Part shown: one piece after another, positions 1 to 11,466 of the stretch
Layout of the letters: the number at the start of each line of letters is the position of its first letter
How positions within the stretch are numbered: position 1 is the first letter of the stretch
Source: Sulfomarinibacter sp963741385
GTDB taxonomy: Bacteria > Acidobacteriota > Thermoanaerobaculia > Thermoanaerobaculales > Sulfomarinibacteraceae
Length of the DNA: 64,000 bases
Assembly (NCBI GenBank): GCA_963741385.1
Contig: CAVUHO010000003.1
Location: 124,001 to 188,000, forward strand
Direction: 5' to 3'
Program-made: the position numbers and the translations under genes
The notes under the pieces: generated by a model
Databases searched by the model: none
What the model saw: only the letters and a program-made list of their open reading frames with translations
What the model was told of the DNA's origin: nothing

Positions 1-852
1 GAACGGGTAGTCCATGCCGGCCGGGGTGATCGCGCTCTCCTCGTTGGAGAGGCCGTGCAGGGCGGACGAGGTCAGCACCATGACCCGGTAGGAGAAGGTG
101 CTCTTCGGGGTCACCGAGATGTCGGTGTGCCATGTGGTCGCGACGTCGGCGATCTCCGCCACGAGCGTCGAGGTGCGCCAGTCCACACCGGGGCCCGAGG
201 CGCGGTAGATCCGGTAGGCGGAGAAGTCCGGCGCCGCCGACTGGGACCACGAAAGCTCCAGGGAGTTGGTCTGGACCGCGAACGGAGGGTCGAGGGCTAC
301 GGCCTCGGGGGCCTCGGCAATGGCGACGTCGTCCACATACCAACCATCCCCGTTGACCGTGGAGTCGGAGACGAGCCGGAAACGGACGCGAACGTCGTCA
401 TATCCGATTGCCGAGGAGAGATCGAGCTGCTCTCGGGCCCAGGTTCCCCGGGTTCCGGTGTACTCAGCGAGCGGTGCTTCCCAGCTGGCGCCGCCGTCGA
501 CGGAGACTTCCACAGTACCAAAGTCGTAGCCATCCTCAATCTGGTAGCGGTGGTAGAAACGCAGGACAGGCCGGGTCGCCGAGGTGAGATCGACCGAGGA
601 GCCGAGTGTCAACGAGGCGTCCACCCACGTCCCGTACAGAGTCGAGGGACTGTCGGTGGCAGAGTGTGAAGGAGAAGAATAGAACGCCGTCGTTGCGCCC
701 CACGGCGCGTCCGCCTCCCAGTTGCTGAGGCCGCCCTCGAAGTTGTCGGCAAAGGGGTAGCTGACGGCTTCGACCGCACTCCACGCCCCCACGGTGAGAA
801 TCAGCGCCCAGATGACGCACACAACTGACGACACGGTGTGACGACGGTTCAT
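1..852 (-). CDS. Secreted protein with MAM/immune-inhibitor-like fold and FN3 domain (3' end outside window)
   Basis: An uninterrupted reading frame starts at an ATG (852-850) and runs off the left edge, giving 284 visible residues. The first 28 residues form a Sec signal peptide with a long hydrophobic core. Next comes a DNFEGGLSNW-type opening and about 150 residues of a beta-sandwich with the pattern VRFRLVSDS...GWYVDDV, which is typical of MAM-like and immune-inhibitor-A-like domains of secreted peptidases. From about residue 180 an FN3-like domain follows (SLELSWSQ, YRIYRASG). A GGAGTGG element lies just upstream of the start. The catalytic or anchoring part, if any, is outside the window, so the function is unknown beyond an extracellular role. 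Confidence 0.75.
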   Translation of the reverse strand, partial: MNRRHTVSSVVCVIWALILTVGAWSAVEAVSYPFADNFEGGLSNWEADAPWGATTAFYSSPSHSATDSPSTLYGTWVDASLTLGSSVDLTSATRPVLRFYHRYQIEDGYDFGTVEVSVDGGASWEAPLAEYTGTRGTWAREQLDLSSAIGYDDVRVRFRLVSDSTVNGDGWYVDDVAIAEAPEAVALDPPFAVQTNSLELSWSQSAAPDFSAYRIYRASGPGVDWRTSTLVAEIADVATTWHTDISVTPKSTFSYRVMVLTSSALHGLSNEESAITPAGMDYPF

Positions 853-1261
853 GGTCCACTCCATTCCTCGGAAAATGATGGGGATATCGATCGCGGGACC
901 GAGCCTGCGTTGGTCTGGCGATCGGGGATTCTGAGGCCCTTCACAGAGATGCCCCGGTCCGTTGGGAGCGGACTGAGGCGTCGATTTGTGGCGGGATCCT
1001 CCTCCGACTGAATGACAATTCACTGCCCTCTGGGTGCCGGAGCGCTGCAAGAGCGGTGCCATGAACTGGGAAGGATTCCGGTTCGGATTATCGTTCAGGT
1101 GTATTGCAGTGGAACAGCGGTCTCGATTTGAAACATCGGACTACGGCTTGATTGAATGCTCAACCGACCGACTGGTGCTCAACAGTTCCGGCCGTTGTCG
1201 CTCGGCGTTGAGTGTGGCCGGGTCAATGCGTCTGGCGAGAGTGGGGGCAGGCAGGGGGAGA

Positions 1262-1298
1262 GAAAAATCGGCGGGCGGAAGGACAGCCTTCCGCCCGC
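1262..1298 (-). terminator. Rho-independent terminator for the SnoaL-like gene
   Basis: A perfect 12-bp stem (1271-1282 with 1287-1298, loop ACAG) is followed on the minus strand by a T-rich run (1262-1268). It lies 12 bases past the stop codon of the SnoaL-like gene. The rest of the gene-free stretch 853-1309 shows nothing else I can support. Confidence 0.8.
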
Positions 1299-1309
1299 GG
1301 CGTCTGAAC

Positions 1310-1778
1310 TCAGTCGTCGTCGCCGGACATGGGGGCGAAGTTGGCGTGGACCAGCTTCCAGGTGCCGTTGATCTTGGCGTAGACGCGGGTCGACTTGGCG
1401 GCGTTGGCGTGGGTCATGCCGTCCTTGTCACGGTTCATTCCGAGGTAGTTGTAGGTCAGGATGGCGACGTCGCCGTAGACCTGGACCTTGGGGTTGGCCA
1501 TCTCGGCGACGACCACCGAGCCGGGGTTCTTCACAGAGGCCTCGGCAAACTTGGCGTTGAGGGCCTTGCCGTCGATCCGGGTCGGGTAGTCGCTGTTGAA
1601 CTCGGTGTAGTCGTCGGCCACGGTCGCCATCATCTTGGCGGGGTCCTTGGCCATGTCGGCGGCCCACTGGCTCTTGGCCAGGGCGATGATGTCCTCTTCG
1701 ACGCCGGCGCCGGCGACGGCCGGCAACAGGAATAGAGTTCCGACGATCAGGACGCTTGCAATCTTCGCTTAGTCGCAT
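1310..1778 (-). pseudogene. Secreted SnoaL-like (DUF4440/NTF2-fold) protein, frameshifted in the signal peptide
   Basis: The mature part (about 125 residues) is a clear NTF2-fold DUF4440/SnoaL-like protein: it opens with DIIALAKSQWAADMAKD and ends with a typical WKLVHANF strand. An ATG at 1778-1776 has a strong GAGGAGG ribosome site, but that frame leaves the family after three codons. Removing one A from the AA at 1769-1770 yields an uninterrupted signal peptide (MRLAKIASVLIV...LLPAVAGA) that joins the mature domain. As written, the correct frame has a stop (TAA) just before ATT GCA AGC, so translation would need a non-ATG start such as the TTG at 1726. Either this is a single-base sequence error or the gene has just been inactivated. 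Such proteins often bind small ligands; no substrate can be inferred. Confidence 0.7.
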
Positions 1779-1871
1779 CAAGTACCTCCTCGAGTGAACG
1801 GGAGGGCGCCGGTCGAGGCGTCCATTCTCCCCGTGGGTTGATCGTGCCCGCCTTCGGGTCCGCTTGTCGGG

Positions 1872-4577
<2,706 letters not shown>

Positions 4578-4784
4578 CCTGGTTGCCTCCGTGATCCCCA
4601 GCCGCCACACCCCGGGGTGCCGATCCCGTCCGGTCGGCGTTGCTTTGATGTCAGATGGAAGTGACGCGGTGGAGTATAGCACTCAAGAGACTAAATCTCA
4701 ATATCTTCATGAAGGCGCGGCCGGGTCCGAAATACCGCACCACGGTTTGCGGGTTGCAAGAGAGGAAAGCGATCGGAGGTCGAA

Positions 4785-5771
4785 ATGGAGCAGCGTCGTC
4801 TCGGTTCGCAAGGGCTCGAGGTCTCGGCGGTCGGTTTTGGCTGCATGGGCATGTCGGATTTCTACGGAAAGAGCGACGAGGCTGCGAACCTCGATCTGCT
4901 GCACTACGCTGTCGATCTCGGCGTCACCTTCTGGGACACCGCCGACATGTACGGTCTCGGCGCCAACGAGCGTCTGGTGGGCCGCGCGCTGAGCGGCAGG
5001 CGTGACCACGTGGTTCTGGCCACCAAGTTCGGAGTTGTGCGCGGCGAGGACGGAAACTTTGTCGGCGTCAGCGGAAAGCCCGAGTACGTGCGATCGGCCT
5101 GCGACGCCAGCCTGCGGCGCCTCGGGGTCGACCACATCGACCTCTACTACCAGCACCGCGTGGACCCCAAGGTCCCGATCGAGGACACGGTCGGCGCGAT
5201 GGCCGGACTGGTGGAGGCGGGCAAGGTCCGGTACCTCGGTCTGTCCGAGGCCGCGGCGTCAACCCTGCGGCGGGCGTTTTTGATCCACCCGATCTCCGTC
5301 CTCCAGTCGGAGCTGTCGCTGTGGTCCCGCGACATCGAAGACGAGGTCATCCCGGCCTGCCGCGAGCTCGGGATCGGCGTGGTCGCCTACAGCCCGTTGG
5401 GTCGTGGATTTCTGAGTGGAGCCATCAAGAGCATCGATGACCTGGCCGAGGATGACTGGCGCCGCAACATGCCCCGGTTCCAGGGCGAGAACTTCGCCAA
5501 GAACCTCGAGTTGGTGGAGCGGGTCGAGCAGATCGCCGCTGCGAAGGGTTGCACATCGGCCCAGCTGGCACTCGCCTGGGTGCTGGCGCAGGGACCGCAT
5601 GTGGTGCCGATCCCCGGAACCCGCAGCCGGGACCGGCTCGAGCAGAACGCGGGTGCGGTCGAAATCGAGCTGACCGATGACGAGCTGGCGGAGATCGACG
5701 AGGTGATCCCGCGCGACATGGTGGCGGGGACCCGTTACCCGGAGCAGGCGATGTCGATGCTCAACGGCTGA
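4785..5771 (+). CDS. Aldo/keto reductase
   Basis: This NADPH-dependent (beta/alpha)8-barrel oxidoreductase has 328 residues. The catalytic tetrad is visible: Asp51, Tyr56 (DTADMYG), Lys81 (LATKFGV) and His124 (YYQHRVDP). The C-terminal cofactor motif PIPGTRSRDRLEQNAGA is also present. The start has a GGAGG site 7 bases upstream (ATCGGAGGTCGAA). The sequence resembles the YajO/AKR13-like branch that reduces aldehydes and ketones of broad specificity; the substrate cannot be told from the sequence. The gene stands alone between a divergent kinase gene and a convergent glgC. Confidence 0.93.
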   Translation: MEQRRLGSQGLEVSAVGFGCMGMSDFYGKSDEAANLDLLHYAVDLGVTFWDTADMYGLGANERLVGRALSGRRDHVVLATKFGVVRGEDGNFVGVSGKPEYVRSACDASLRRLGVDHIDLYYQHRVDPKVPIEDTVGAMAGLVEAGKVRYLGLSEAAASTLRRAFLIHPISVLQSELSLWSRDIEDEVIPACRELGIGVVAYSPLGRGFLSGAIKSIDDLAEDDWRRNMPRFQGENFAKNLELVERVEQIAAAKGCTSAQLALAWVLAQGPHVVPIPGTRSRDRLEQNAGAVEIELTDDELAEIDEVIPRDMVAGTRYPEQAMSMLNG

Positions 5772-5786
5772 CCCCTCGGCCTGGTT

Positions 5787-7061
5787 TCACCCTTCTTCCG
5801 GTTTGGGTCGCGGGGTGGGTGTGTCGAAGGCCCACTCTTTAGGAATGACGACGATCCCGCTGTCGTCGATCCAGAAGCGCCTGCGGTCCTCCTCGGGGTC
5901 CTCGCCGATGACCGTGCCGGGGGGGATCTTGACCCGCTTGTCGACGATGACGCGCCGTAACCGGCTGTGGCGGCCGACCTCGACGCCGTCCATGAGAACC
6001 GAGTCCTTGATCGACGAGTAGGAGTTGACGCGAACCTGGGGCGACAGGATGGAGCGCTCGACCCGGCCGCCGCTGACAATCGCCCCGTTGCAGATCAGCG
6101 AGTCGAGGATCGTGCCGAGGCGTCCGCCGGGCTCCTCCTGGGCAAACACGGTCTTGGCCGGCGGTAGCTGCCGGGGCATGGTCCGCAGCGGCCAATCGAG
6201 GTTGTAGAGATTGAAGGTGGGGTCGACTCCGACCAGATCCATGCTCGCCTCGTAATAGGAGGCGATGGTCCCGATATCGCGCCAGTAACGGCCGCCCTCG
6301 CGATTTTCGTCGACAAAGGGGTAGGCGAACAGGGAGCCGGCTTCGACCAGGGACGGCAGCACGTCGTGGCCGAAGTCGTGGCGGCTCTCCATCGCAGCGT
6401 CCTCGTGGAGTGCGTGGAGCAGCAGCTCCCGTTCGAAACAGTAGACGCCGAGGTTGACCAGGGACCACCCTGGTCGACCCGGGATCTGCCGCGGCACCGA
6501 GGGCTTTTCGGCGAATGAGCGAATACGCCACTGCTCGTCGACCTCGATGACGCCGAAGGCGGAGGCTTGCTCCACCGGGACCTCCACCGCGCCGATGGTC
6601 GCCAGCGCCCGGTTGCGGTCGTGGAACTCGATCATCTTCTGGTAGTCCATCGTGTAGACGTGGTCGCCGGACAGCACCAGCACCCGCTCCGGCCGGTCGT
6701 GCTCGATCAGGTGGGTGTTGTGAAAGACGGCGTCGGCGGTGCCCTCGTACCAGCGCTGGCCGATCCGGAGCTGGGGAGGAACGGTGAAGATGAACTCGTG
6801 CAGCCCGGGCGAAAAGAGCTGGCTCCAGCCGAGCTGGATATGGCGCTCGAGGCTGCCCGACTTGTACTGGGTGAGGACGTAGATCTTCCGCAGCCCGGAG
6901 TTGACGCAGTTGGAGAGGGTGAAGTCGACGATGCGGTACATGCCGCCGAAGGGCACGGCCGGCTTGCTGCGGTCGCGGGTCAGAGGAAACAACCGCTCGC
7001 CCTGGCCGCCGGCCAGGACGAGGGCGAGTGTGTCGCTCAGGATCGTGTTGCGTTGCGGCAT
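5787..7061 (-). CDS. glgC: Glucose-1-phosphate adenylyltransferase
   Basis: This enzyme makes ADP-glucose from ATP and glucose 1-phosphate, the committed step of bacterial glycogen synthesis. The 424 residues match the family length. The N-terminal pyrophosphorylase loop AGGQGERLFPLT is followed by RSKPAVPFGG and RIVDFTLSNC; later come SGDHVYTMDY and the substrate-loop FAEKP. The C-terminal quarter is a left-handed beta-helix (VRVNSYSSIKDSVLMDGVEVG). No other glycogen genes are nearby, so the gene appears to be separate from a glg operon. Confidence 0.96.
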   Translation of the reverse strand: MPQRNTILSDTLALVLAGGQGERLFPLTRDRSKPAVPFGGMYRIVDFTLSNCVNSGLRKIYVLTQYKSGSLERHIQLGWSQLFSPGLHEFIFTVPPQLRIGQRWYEGTADAVFHNTHLIEHDRPERVLVLSGDHVYTMDYQKMIEFHDRNRALATIGAVEVPVEQASAFGVIEVDEQWRIRSFAEKPSVPRQIPGRPGWSLVNLGVYCFERELLLHALHEDAAMESRHDFGHDVLPSLVEAGSLFAYPFVDENREGGRYWRDIGTIASYYEASMDLVGVDPTFNLYNLDWPLRTMPRQLPPAKTVFAQEEPGGRLGTILDSLICNGAIVSGGRVERSILSPQVRVNSYSSIKDSVLMDGVEVGRHSRLRRVIVDKRVKIPPGTVIGEDPEEDRRRFWIDDSGIVVIPKEWAFDTPTPRPKPEEG

Positions 7062-7200
7062 GATGACGACGTCGTGTGCTGAGATGTCAAGATAAACCTT
7101 CGCGAGTCGATCGACAAGGCGTGATCGTCAGCCCACCCCGCATATCACCAGTCTTCGTCGGGAAGTCAGCCGCCGTCGTGACGCGGTGGCCAGGTCACGG

Positions 7201-7635
7201 TCAGTCCTCGTCACCCACCTTGCCGAGGTCCTCGACCGCGAGATCGGGTTCGTCGTCGTCCTCGTCGTCTTCGTCCGAGAGTTCGATATGTTTGTCATCG
7301 TCAAGATCGACAGCGTCTTCCTCGTCGACGCGGGGCTTCTTCCGGATCGGCGGGAGCGGTTTCGGTTTACGGGCTTCTCTGGGCGTGAACCCCTTGCGGG
7401 CGTGTTCGAAGGCCTCGCGAAGCTCCTCGATCGTTTCCATCTCTTCCTTGGTCAACTCGCGGAGCTTGGGCTCGGCGAGATCCCGCCGGTACTCCAGGAT
7501 TGCGCGCCGGTTGAGGTTGAACAGGTAGAAGGTTGCCGGGGTCCCGGTGCCGAGGGTTACGTCCCGCACCACCGGACTACCTTTTTCCCCGGCCTCCAGA
7601 TACCCGAACCACAAGGTCTCCTGCTTTACAGCCAT
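7201..7635 (-). CDS. Small protein with highly acidic C-terminal tail, unknown function
   Basis: This is a 144-residue protein. The ATG at 7635 has a GGAGGA site 8 bases upstream; reading further back gives an arginine-rich shadow with no coding character. Residues 1-90 form a compact basic/amphipathic region (TLWFGYLEAGEKGSPVV, YLFNLNRRAILEYRRD, KEEMETIEELREAFEHARKG). After a KPRVDEED junction the last 50 residues are almost all Asp and Glu. An acidic tail of this kind suggests binding to a basic partner or protection of a nucleic-acid-binding site, but I do not recognise the family. Confidence 0.75.
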   Translation of the reverse strand: MAVKQETLWFGYLEAGEKGSPVVRDVTLGTGTPATFYLFNLNRRAILEYRRDLAEPKLRELTKEEMETIEELREAFEHARKGFTPREARKPKPLPPIRKKPRVDEEDAVDLDDDKHIELSDEDDEDDDEPDLAVEDLGKVGDED

Positions 7636-7775
7636 CTGCGATCCTCCGTTTTCGTCCTTAACAGTGCGGATGTTGCAGCATGGCGGCCACACAATCAAGA
7701 GGTTGGGGAAAATTTTCCAGGGATCACCGGCAGCGAAGGCAGGCTGGCCCGAGCGAAACACCGGCGGAAAGGTGT

Positions 7776-8093
7776 TCAGGGCGAGGGGAAGGCGGGCGTC
7801 TCCGGCGGGCGAGCCTCGCCGGTCAGTACTCTCCACGCTTCGACGAGACCCGGGTCGGAATCGATGGGTCGATCGAGGCTCAAAAGGTAGGCCTCGCCGA
7901 GGGCCCGGCCCATCCGCCGGAACTCGTCGAGCCCGAGACTCTGAAGGTCGAGCCCCAACAGTTCGAAGTAGTCGGTTCGCAGATCCTTGGGCCACTTCAT
8001 GACGATTGCCCGAGGCAACGGGCCCTCCTCGAGAACCAACTCGATCATCCTCGGTGACAGGTGCGTCATCTCGATTCTCCCGCTCTCAACCAT
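7776..8093 (-). CDS. Small hypothetical protein
   Basis: A 105-residue frame starts at ATG 8093; a second in-frame ATG at residue 9 (after a GGGAGA element) is also possible. It has regular amphipathic helices (RMIELVLEEG, DYFELLGLDLQSLGLDEFRRMG, LGEAYLLSLDR) and normal amino-acid composition, unlike the overlapping frames. It lies upstream of the acidic-tail protein with a 140-base gap and may be cotranscribed with it. It is divergent from the AraC-type gene. Family not recognised. Confidence 0.5.
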   Translation of the reverse strand: MVESGRIEMTHLSPRMIELVLEEGPLPRAIVMKWPKDLRTDYFELLGLDLQSLGLDEFRRMGRALGEAYLLSLDRPIDSDPGLVEAWRVLTGEARPPETPAFPSP

Positions 8094-8162
8094 ATGGTTC
8101 GTGATCTCCTGGTTGAGTGTCGGTTCCCGAGAACCCCTCGGCTTGACACGGCGTGCCGACGT

Positions 8163-8185
8163 GTTGACATTTTGTGTCAGTCAAC
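8163..8185. promoter_or_regulatory. Inverted-repeat candidate operator upstream of the AraC-type gene
   Basis: An outer dyad GTTGAC (8163-8168)/GTCAAC (8180-8185) encloses an inner dyad TGACA (8165-8169)/TGTCA (8175-8179). A second TTGACA lies nearby at about 8143. The dyad sits 54 bases upstream of the chosen AraC-type start, between divergent genes, so it could be an autoregulatory site or contain a -35 element. This is inference from position and symmetry only. Confidence 0.4.
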
Positions 8186-8238
8186 GGGTGCCGATGGTGT
8201 GGCACACTGGTCCACCAGCTGCGAAAGAGGTGTTGCCC

Positions 8239-9252
8239 GTGCAGTACTCGACGATTTCTTCGTGGGCGCGTCTGATCTGGGAAGGACTCCGTGTCTACGG
8301 GGTTGATGCCGACGCTGTTTTCGCGGAGGCTGGGCTCGATCCGCGCGGGCTCAAATCCCCCGGCACCCGCTTCCCGATGACCTCGATTACGCGTCTGTGG
8401 GGGCTGGCGCGGGAGCGCAGCGGCGACCCGTGTTTCGGTTTGACCGCCGCAGCGCAGTGGCACCCGACGACCTGGCACGGACTCGGCTACGCATGGCTTG
8501 CCAGCTCGAGCCTCGAAGAAGCTCTGCACCGCCTGGTGCGGTACGCAACCGTCATCTCAACCGGGGCTGATTTCTCCTTGTCCGAGAACCGCACCGTCTT
8601 CAAGCTGGTCTTCGGGGTCCAACGTGACTTCAGCGAAGAACCACCTTCCGTAGTCAAGGACGCGGTGGCTGCCAACCTGGTCCACATGTGCCGTGTGACC
8701 TACGGGGCGGAGTTCAACCCGGTCCTGGTCGAGTTGGGTCATCCCGGGGCCGGTTGCCGACAACGGCGGAGTGAGTTTTTCAGGTCGCCGATCCGCTACG
8801 ACGCCCACGAGACTGCGGTGGAAATCGATCGCGGGATGGCGCAGAAACAGCTGTCGACGGCCAACGCCGATCTCGCTCACGCCAACGAGAAGGTGATCGC
8901 GGACTATCTGTCCGAACTCGGCGCCGGCGGCACGATTGCTCGGGTCCGCGGCCGACTGATCGACGATCTGCCGTCCGGCGTGGCGACCGAGAAAAGCGTG
9001 GCCGAGTCCCTCAACATGAGCCTGCGCACCCTGCAACGGCGTCTGAGCGACGACGACACCACCTACCAGGAGGTTCTCGACGACACCCGCCGCCAGCTGG
9101 CCGAGCGTTTCATCCGCGACAACACCCTGACCCTCAACGAAATCACCTACCTCCTGGGGTTTTCAGAGATCTCGAGCTTCTCACGTTCCTTCAAACGCTG
9201 GACCGGGATGGCGCCGACGGTCTACCGGCGGGCGGTCGACCGGCCGGAGTAG
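8239..9252 (+). CDS. AraC-family transcriptional regulator (Arabinose_bd-type N-terminus)
   Basis: This is a 337-residue regulator. The GTG at 8239 has an AGAGG site 8 bases upstream and gives the usual family length; an ATG at 8194 is an alternative. Residues 1-200 match the AraC-binding-like domain common in regulators such as OruR/ArgR-type (ISSWARLIWEGLRVYGVDADAVF...RFPMTSITRLWGLARE). The C-terminal 100 residues are an HTH_18 domain: VAESLNMSLRTLQRRL is the first helix-turn-helix, and ITYLLGFSEISSFSRSFKRW the second. It ends one base from the convergent phosphatase gene. The regulated genes are not evident, since neighbours are unrelated. Confidence 0.9.
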   Translation: MQYSTISSWARLIWEGLRVYGVDADAVFAEAGLDPRGLKSPGTRFPMTSITRLWGLARERSGDPCFGLTAAAQWHPTTWHGLGYAWLASSSLEEALHRLVRYATVISTGADFSLSENRTVFKLVFGVQRDFSEEPPSVVKDAVAANLVHMCRVTYGAEFNPVLVELGHPGAGCRQRRSEFFRSPIRYDAHETAVEIDRGMAQKQLSTANADLAHANEKVIADYLSELGAGGTIARVRGRLIDDLPSGVATEKSVAESLNMSLRTLQRRLSDDDTTYQEVLDDTRRQLAERFIRDNTLTLNEITYLLGFSEISSFSRSFKRWTGMAPTVYRRAVDRPE

Positions 9253-9253
9253 G

Positions 9254-10180
9254 CTACTCGGTGCGCTTGATGATGACGATGCTGGTGTCATCCTGCGGCG
9301 GCGCGAAGCGCACCATGTCATCGCGGATCGCCGCCACGATGTCCTTCGGCGGAAGGTGTTTGACGCGGCGGATCGCGGCTTCGAGGTGTTGATGGGTGTA
9401 GGCGCGGTCGCCGTCGGCGTGCTCGTAGAGGCCGTCGGTCTGCAGCAGCAGGATGTCGCCCCGGCCCATCAGGTTGACCTCGTTGACCGAGAACCGCTTC
9501 TTGTGGGGCTGGGGGCTCCGGGTGGAGGGCTCGTCGATATCGCCTTCGGTCGGGAAGACGCCGATGGGCAGGACGTTTTTCATGCGCTCGGGGTCGATGT
9601 CGACCAGCCGGTCGTACTCGGCGGAAAAGACCAGCGGTTTCGGGTGGCCGGCGGAGATGAAGCGGAAGGTGCCGTCGTTCGAGATCTCACCGTAGATCAT
9701 GGTGATGAACTTGTTGACGCTCGACGACTTGGCGAAACGGTTGTTGAGGACCTCGAAGAGCTTGGCCGTGACGTGGCCCTCCATCTCGAGTTCGTAGAGC
9801 ACACCGGTGAGGAAGGCCTGGTGGAGCATGGCCGTGAGCAGCGCGTCGGTTGTCTCGTGACCGGCGGAATCGGCGAGCAGGATGCCCACCCGGTGGCGGC
9901 ACTCCTCGAGCCGGCGGGCGATCCCGTCCTGCCCTTTCTTGAGAGCGGTCGCGATTCGCGCGGTGAGGTTGTAGCGGCGTTCGAAATCGACAAAGATGAT
10001 GTGGTCTCCGCCGAGCACGCCGTTCAGCGGGAAGGTCTGGCCGTAGGCTTCGATGTTGGGCAGGCTGAGAGTGTCCGGGATCCAGTGGACGTACTCCATC
10101 ATCGACCGGAAGTTGGCCATCTCGGCCTCGAGCTTCTCGATCCGGTCATCCGTCTGTGAAATGATTGATGCCGTTTCCAT
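9254..10180 (-). CDS. SpoIIE-type PPM serine/threonine phosphatase
   Basis: This 308-residue cytoplasmic protein begins with a short coiled coil (DDRIEKLEAEMANFRSMMEYV) followed by a SpoIIE/RsbU-type PPM catalytic domain. The metal-binding motifs are visible: GGDHIIFVDF, LLADSAGHE, FISAGHPKPL, LLLQTDGLYEHADG and the closing QDDTSIVII. Members of this class dephosphorylate anti-anti-sigma factors or serve as outputs of partner-switching systems. No sensory domain is fused and no anti-sigma gene is adjacent, so the partner is elsewhere. It is divergent from the GNAT gene. Confidence 0.92.
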   Translation of the reverse strand: METASIISQTDDRIEKLEAEMANFRSMMEYVHWIPDTLSLPNIEAYGQTFPLNGVLGGDHIIFVDFERRYNLTARIATALKKGQDGIARRLEECRHRVGILLADSAGHETTDALLTAMLHQAFLTGVLYELEMEGHVTAKLFEVLNNRFAKSSSVNKFITMIYGEISNDGTFRFISAGHPKPLVFSAEYDRLVDIDPERMKNVLPIGVFPTEGDIDEPSTRSPQPHKKRFSVNEVNLMGRGDILLLQTDGLYEHADGDRAYTHQHLEAAIRRVKHLPPKDIVAAIRDDMVRFAPPQDDTSIVIIKRTE

Positions 10181-10391
10181 ACCGTCTCCGTCGGGTCGAG
10201 CCGCAGCCCCGGCAGTTGGACCCGTTTGTCAGCCAACCTCACCGATCATCATTCTATTCCTAATGTCTGCAATAAATGAGATTCTCCTGGTTTTTCCAGA
10301 TCCCGTATGTTTCTCCCAGGGGAGCTGCGAGTGGTGGCCCCGGGGTTGAAGAGACCGGCAGCGTGACCTTCGCACTGTAGGATTGGCGACA

Positions 10392-10910
10392 ATGAAGCGT
10401 GATTTCATCCACATGGGTGAGGACATCAATCTCCGATCGGTCGAGACCACCGATATGGAGTTCCTCTTTCAGCTCTACGCCACGACCCGGTCAGAGGAGT
10501 TGGCGGTTCTGCCGCTGTCTGAGCCTCAGAAGGAGATCTTTCTCGCGCAGCAGTTTGATTCACAGCACCGTTCGTATCAGGAAGGTTATCCCGACGCGGA
10601 CTTCATGATCGTCGAGGTGGCTGGGGGGCCCGCCGGCAGACTCTATGTCGACAGAGGCGACGAGGAAATACGGATCATCGATATTTCACTGCTGCCGGAG
10701 TTTCGCAGGCGCGGCATCGGCGGGGCCATTTTTCGCGAGATTCTCGCCGGGGCGGGTGATCGGATCGTGGTTCTTCACGTCCTTCGCTCCAACCCTGCAA
10801 TCCGCCTCTACGAACGGCTCGGGTTCGTGGTGGTCGAGGATGTCGATCCATTTCTCCAGATGCAGTGGAGGGCTAGCTCCTCGACGGATAGACCCCATAC
10901 AGACAGATGA
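10392..10910 (+). CDS. GNAT-family N-acetyltransferase
   Basis: A 172-residue acyltransferase. The ATG at 10392 is chosen; an in-frame TTG lies 9 bases upstream. The acetyl-CoA loop is clear (LPEFRRRGIGGAIF), as is the C-terminal NPAIRLYERLGF motif. The last 38 bases overlap the 3' end of the convergent tail-collar gene. GNAT genes are repeatedly found next to tail-collar (MdpB-like) genes in bacteria, to my knowledge, so it may modify a component of the neighbouring surface cluster; that link is inferred from position. Confidence 0.88.
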   Translation: MKRDFIHMGEDINLRSVETTDMEFLFQLYATTRSEELAVLPLSEPQKEIFLAQQFDSQHRSYQEGYPDADFMIVEVAGGPAGRLYVDRGDEEIRIIDISLLPEFRRRGIGGAIFREILAGAGDRIVVLHVLRSNPAIRLYERLGFVVVEDVDPFLQMQWRASSSTDRPHTDR

Positions 10911-11391
10911 TGTAGTTGACCGCCAGCGAGGGCTGGATGTTGTTGAACGACTGGTTGCCGCCGGTGTTTCCAATCGTCACGCCGCTCATGCCTGTTGATG
11001 GGCCCGAACTGGAATAGATGTCCTCGTTGGTTCGTGCCAGGTATTTCCCAGTGGGGTCGGAAGCGTCCGCGGCCGCGGTGGAACCGCTCAACGCTATTCC
11101 GTGCGTGTGTGATGGGAGTTGCGTGATATTCAGAGTTTCACGTTCGGCGCCGCCTTTTTCGCCAAGTCTTCGATCTGAAAGCCCCGGGCCGTTACCGGCA
11201 TGGATGGCGACTCGGCCGCGAAGGTCGGGGAGGGCAAAGGTGGTTTGGCCGTCGCCGCCATAGGTCGTCCCAAGGACGGAGAACAGGGCTTCATTCGAAA
11301 AGATAGACAGCAACTGTCCATCACAAAACGCCCAGCTTCTGGGTGCGAAGTTGCCTCCAAACATCATGATCTGTCCGATGAATCCTTCCAT
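10873..11391 (-). CDS. Phage tail-collar domain protein (MdpB-like), copy 3
   Basis: This 172-residue protein starts at ATG 11391, with an AAGGAGAT site 7 bases upstream. Residues 1-60 form the tail-collar fold (EGFIGQIMMFGGNFAPR, WAFCDGQLL, TTYGGDGQTTFALPDLRGR). The C-terminal half has the SHTHGIALSG motif and a conserved end LAVNYIICLYGVYPSR. The family is COG4675, microcystin-dependent protein, whose function is not established. It has no signal peptide. It is the last gene of the minus-strand run that starts at 19998, and it has the same length as the two upstream paralogs. Confidence 0.92.
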   Translation of the reverse strand: MEGFIGQIMMFGGNFAPRSWAFCDGQLLSIFSNEALFSVLGTTYGGDGQTTFALPDLRGRVAIHAGNGPGLSDRRLGEKGGAERETLNITQLPSHTHGIALSGSTAAADASDPTGKYLARTNEDIYSSSGPSTGMSGVTIGNTGGNQSFNNIQPSLAVNYIICLYGVYPSRS

Positions 11392-11466
11392 CAAGATCTC
11401 CTTCTGTCCTGTGTCGCCAAGTACCCTATCCCTGACCACGTCGTGTGGGGTAGATCTGTCAACAGG

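Noticed and set aside
1034..1735. A 233-codon plus-strand frame
   Set aside because: It runs antisense to the SnoaL-like gene and through its terminator, with valine/glycine-rich composition typical of a shadow frame.
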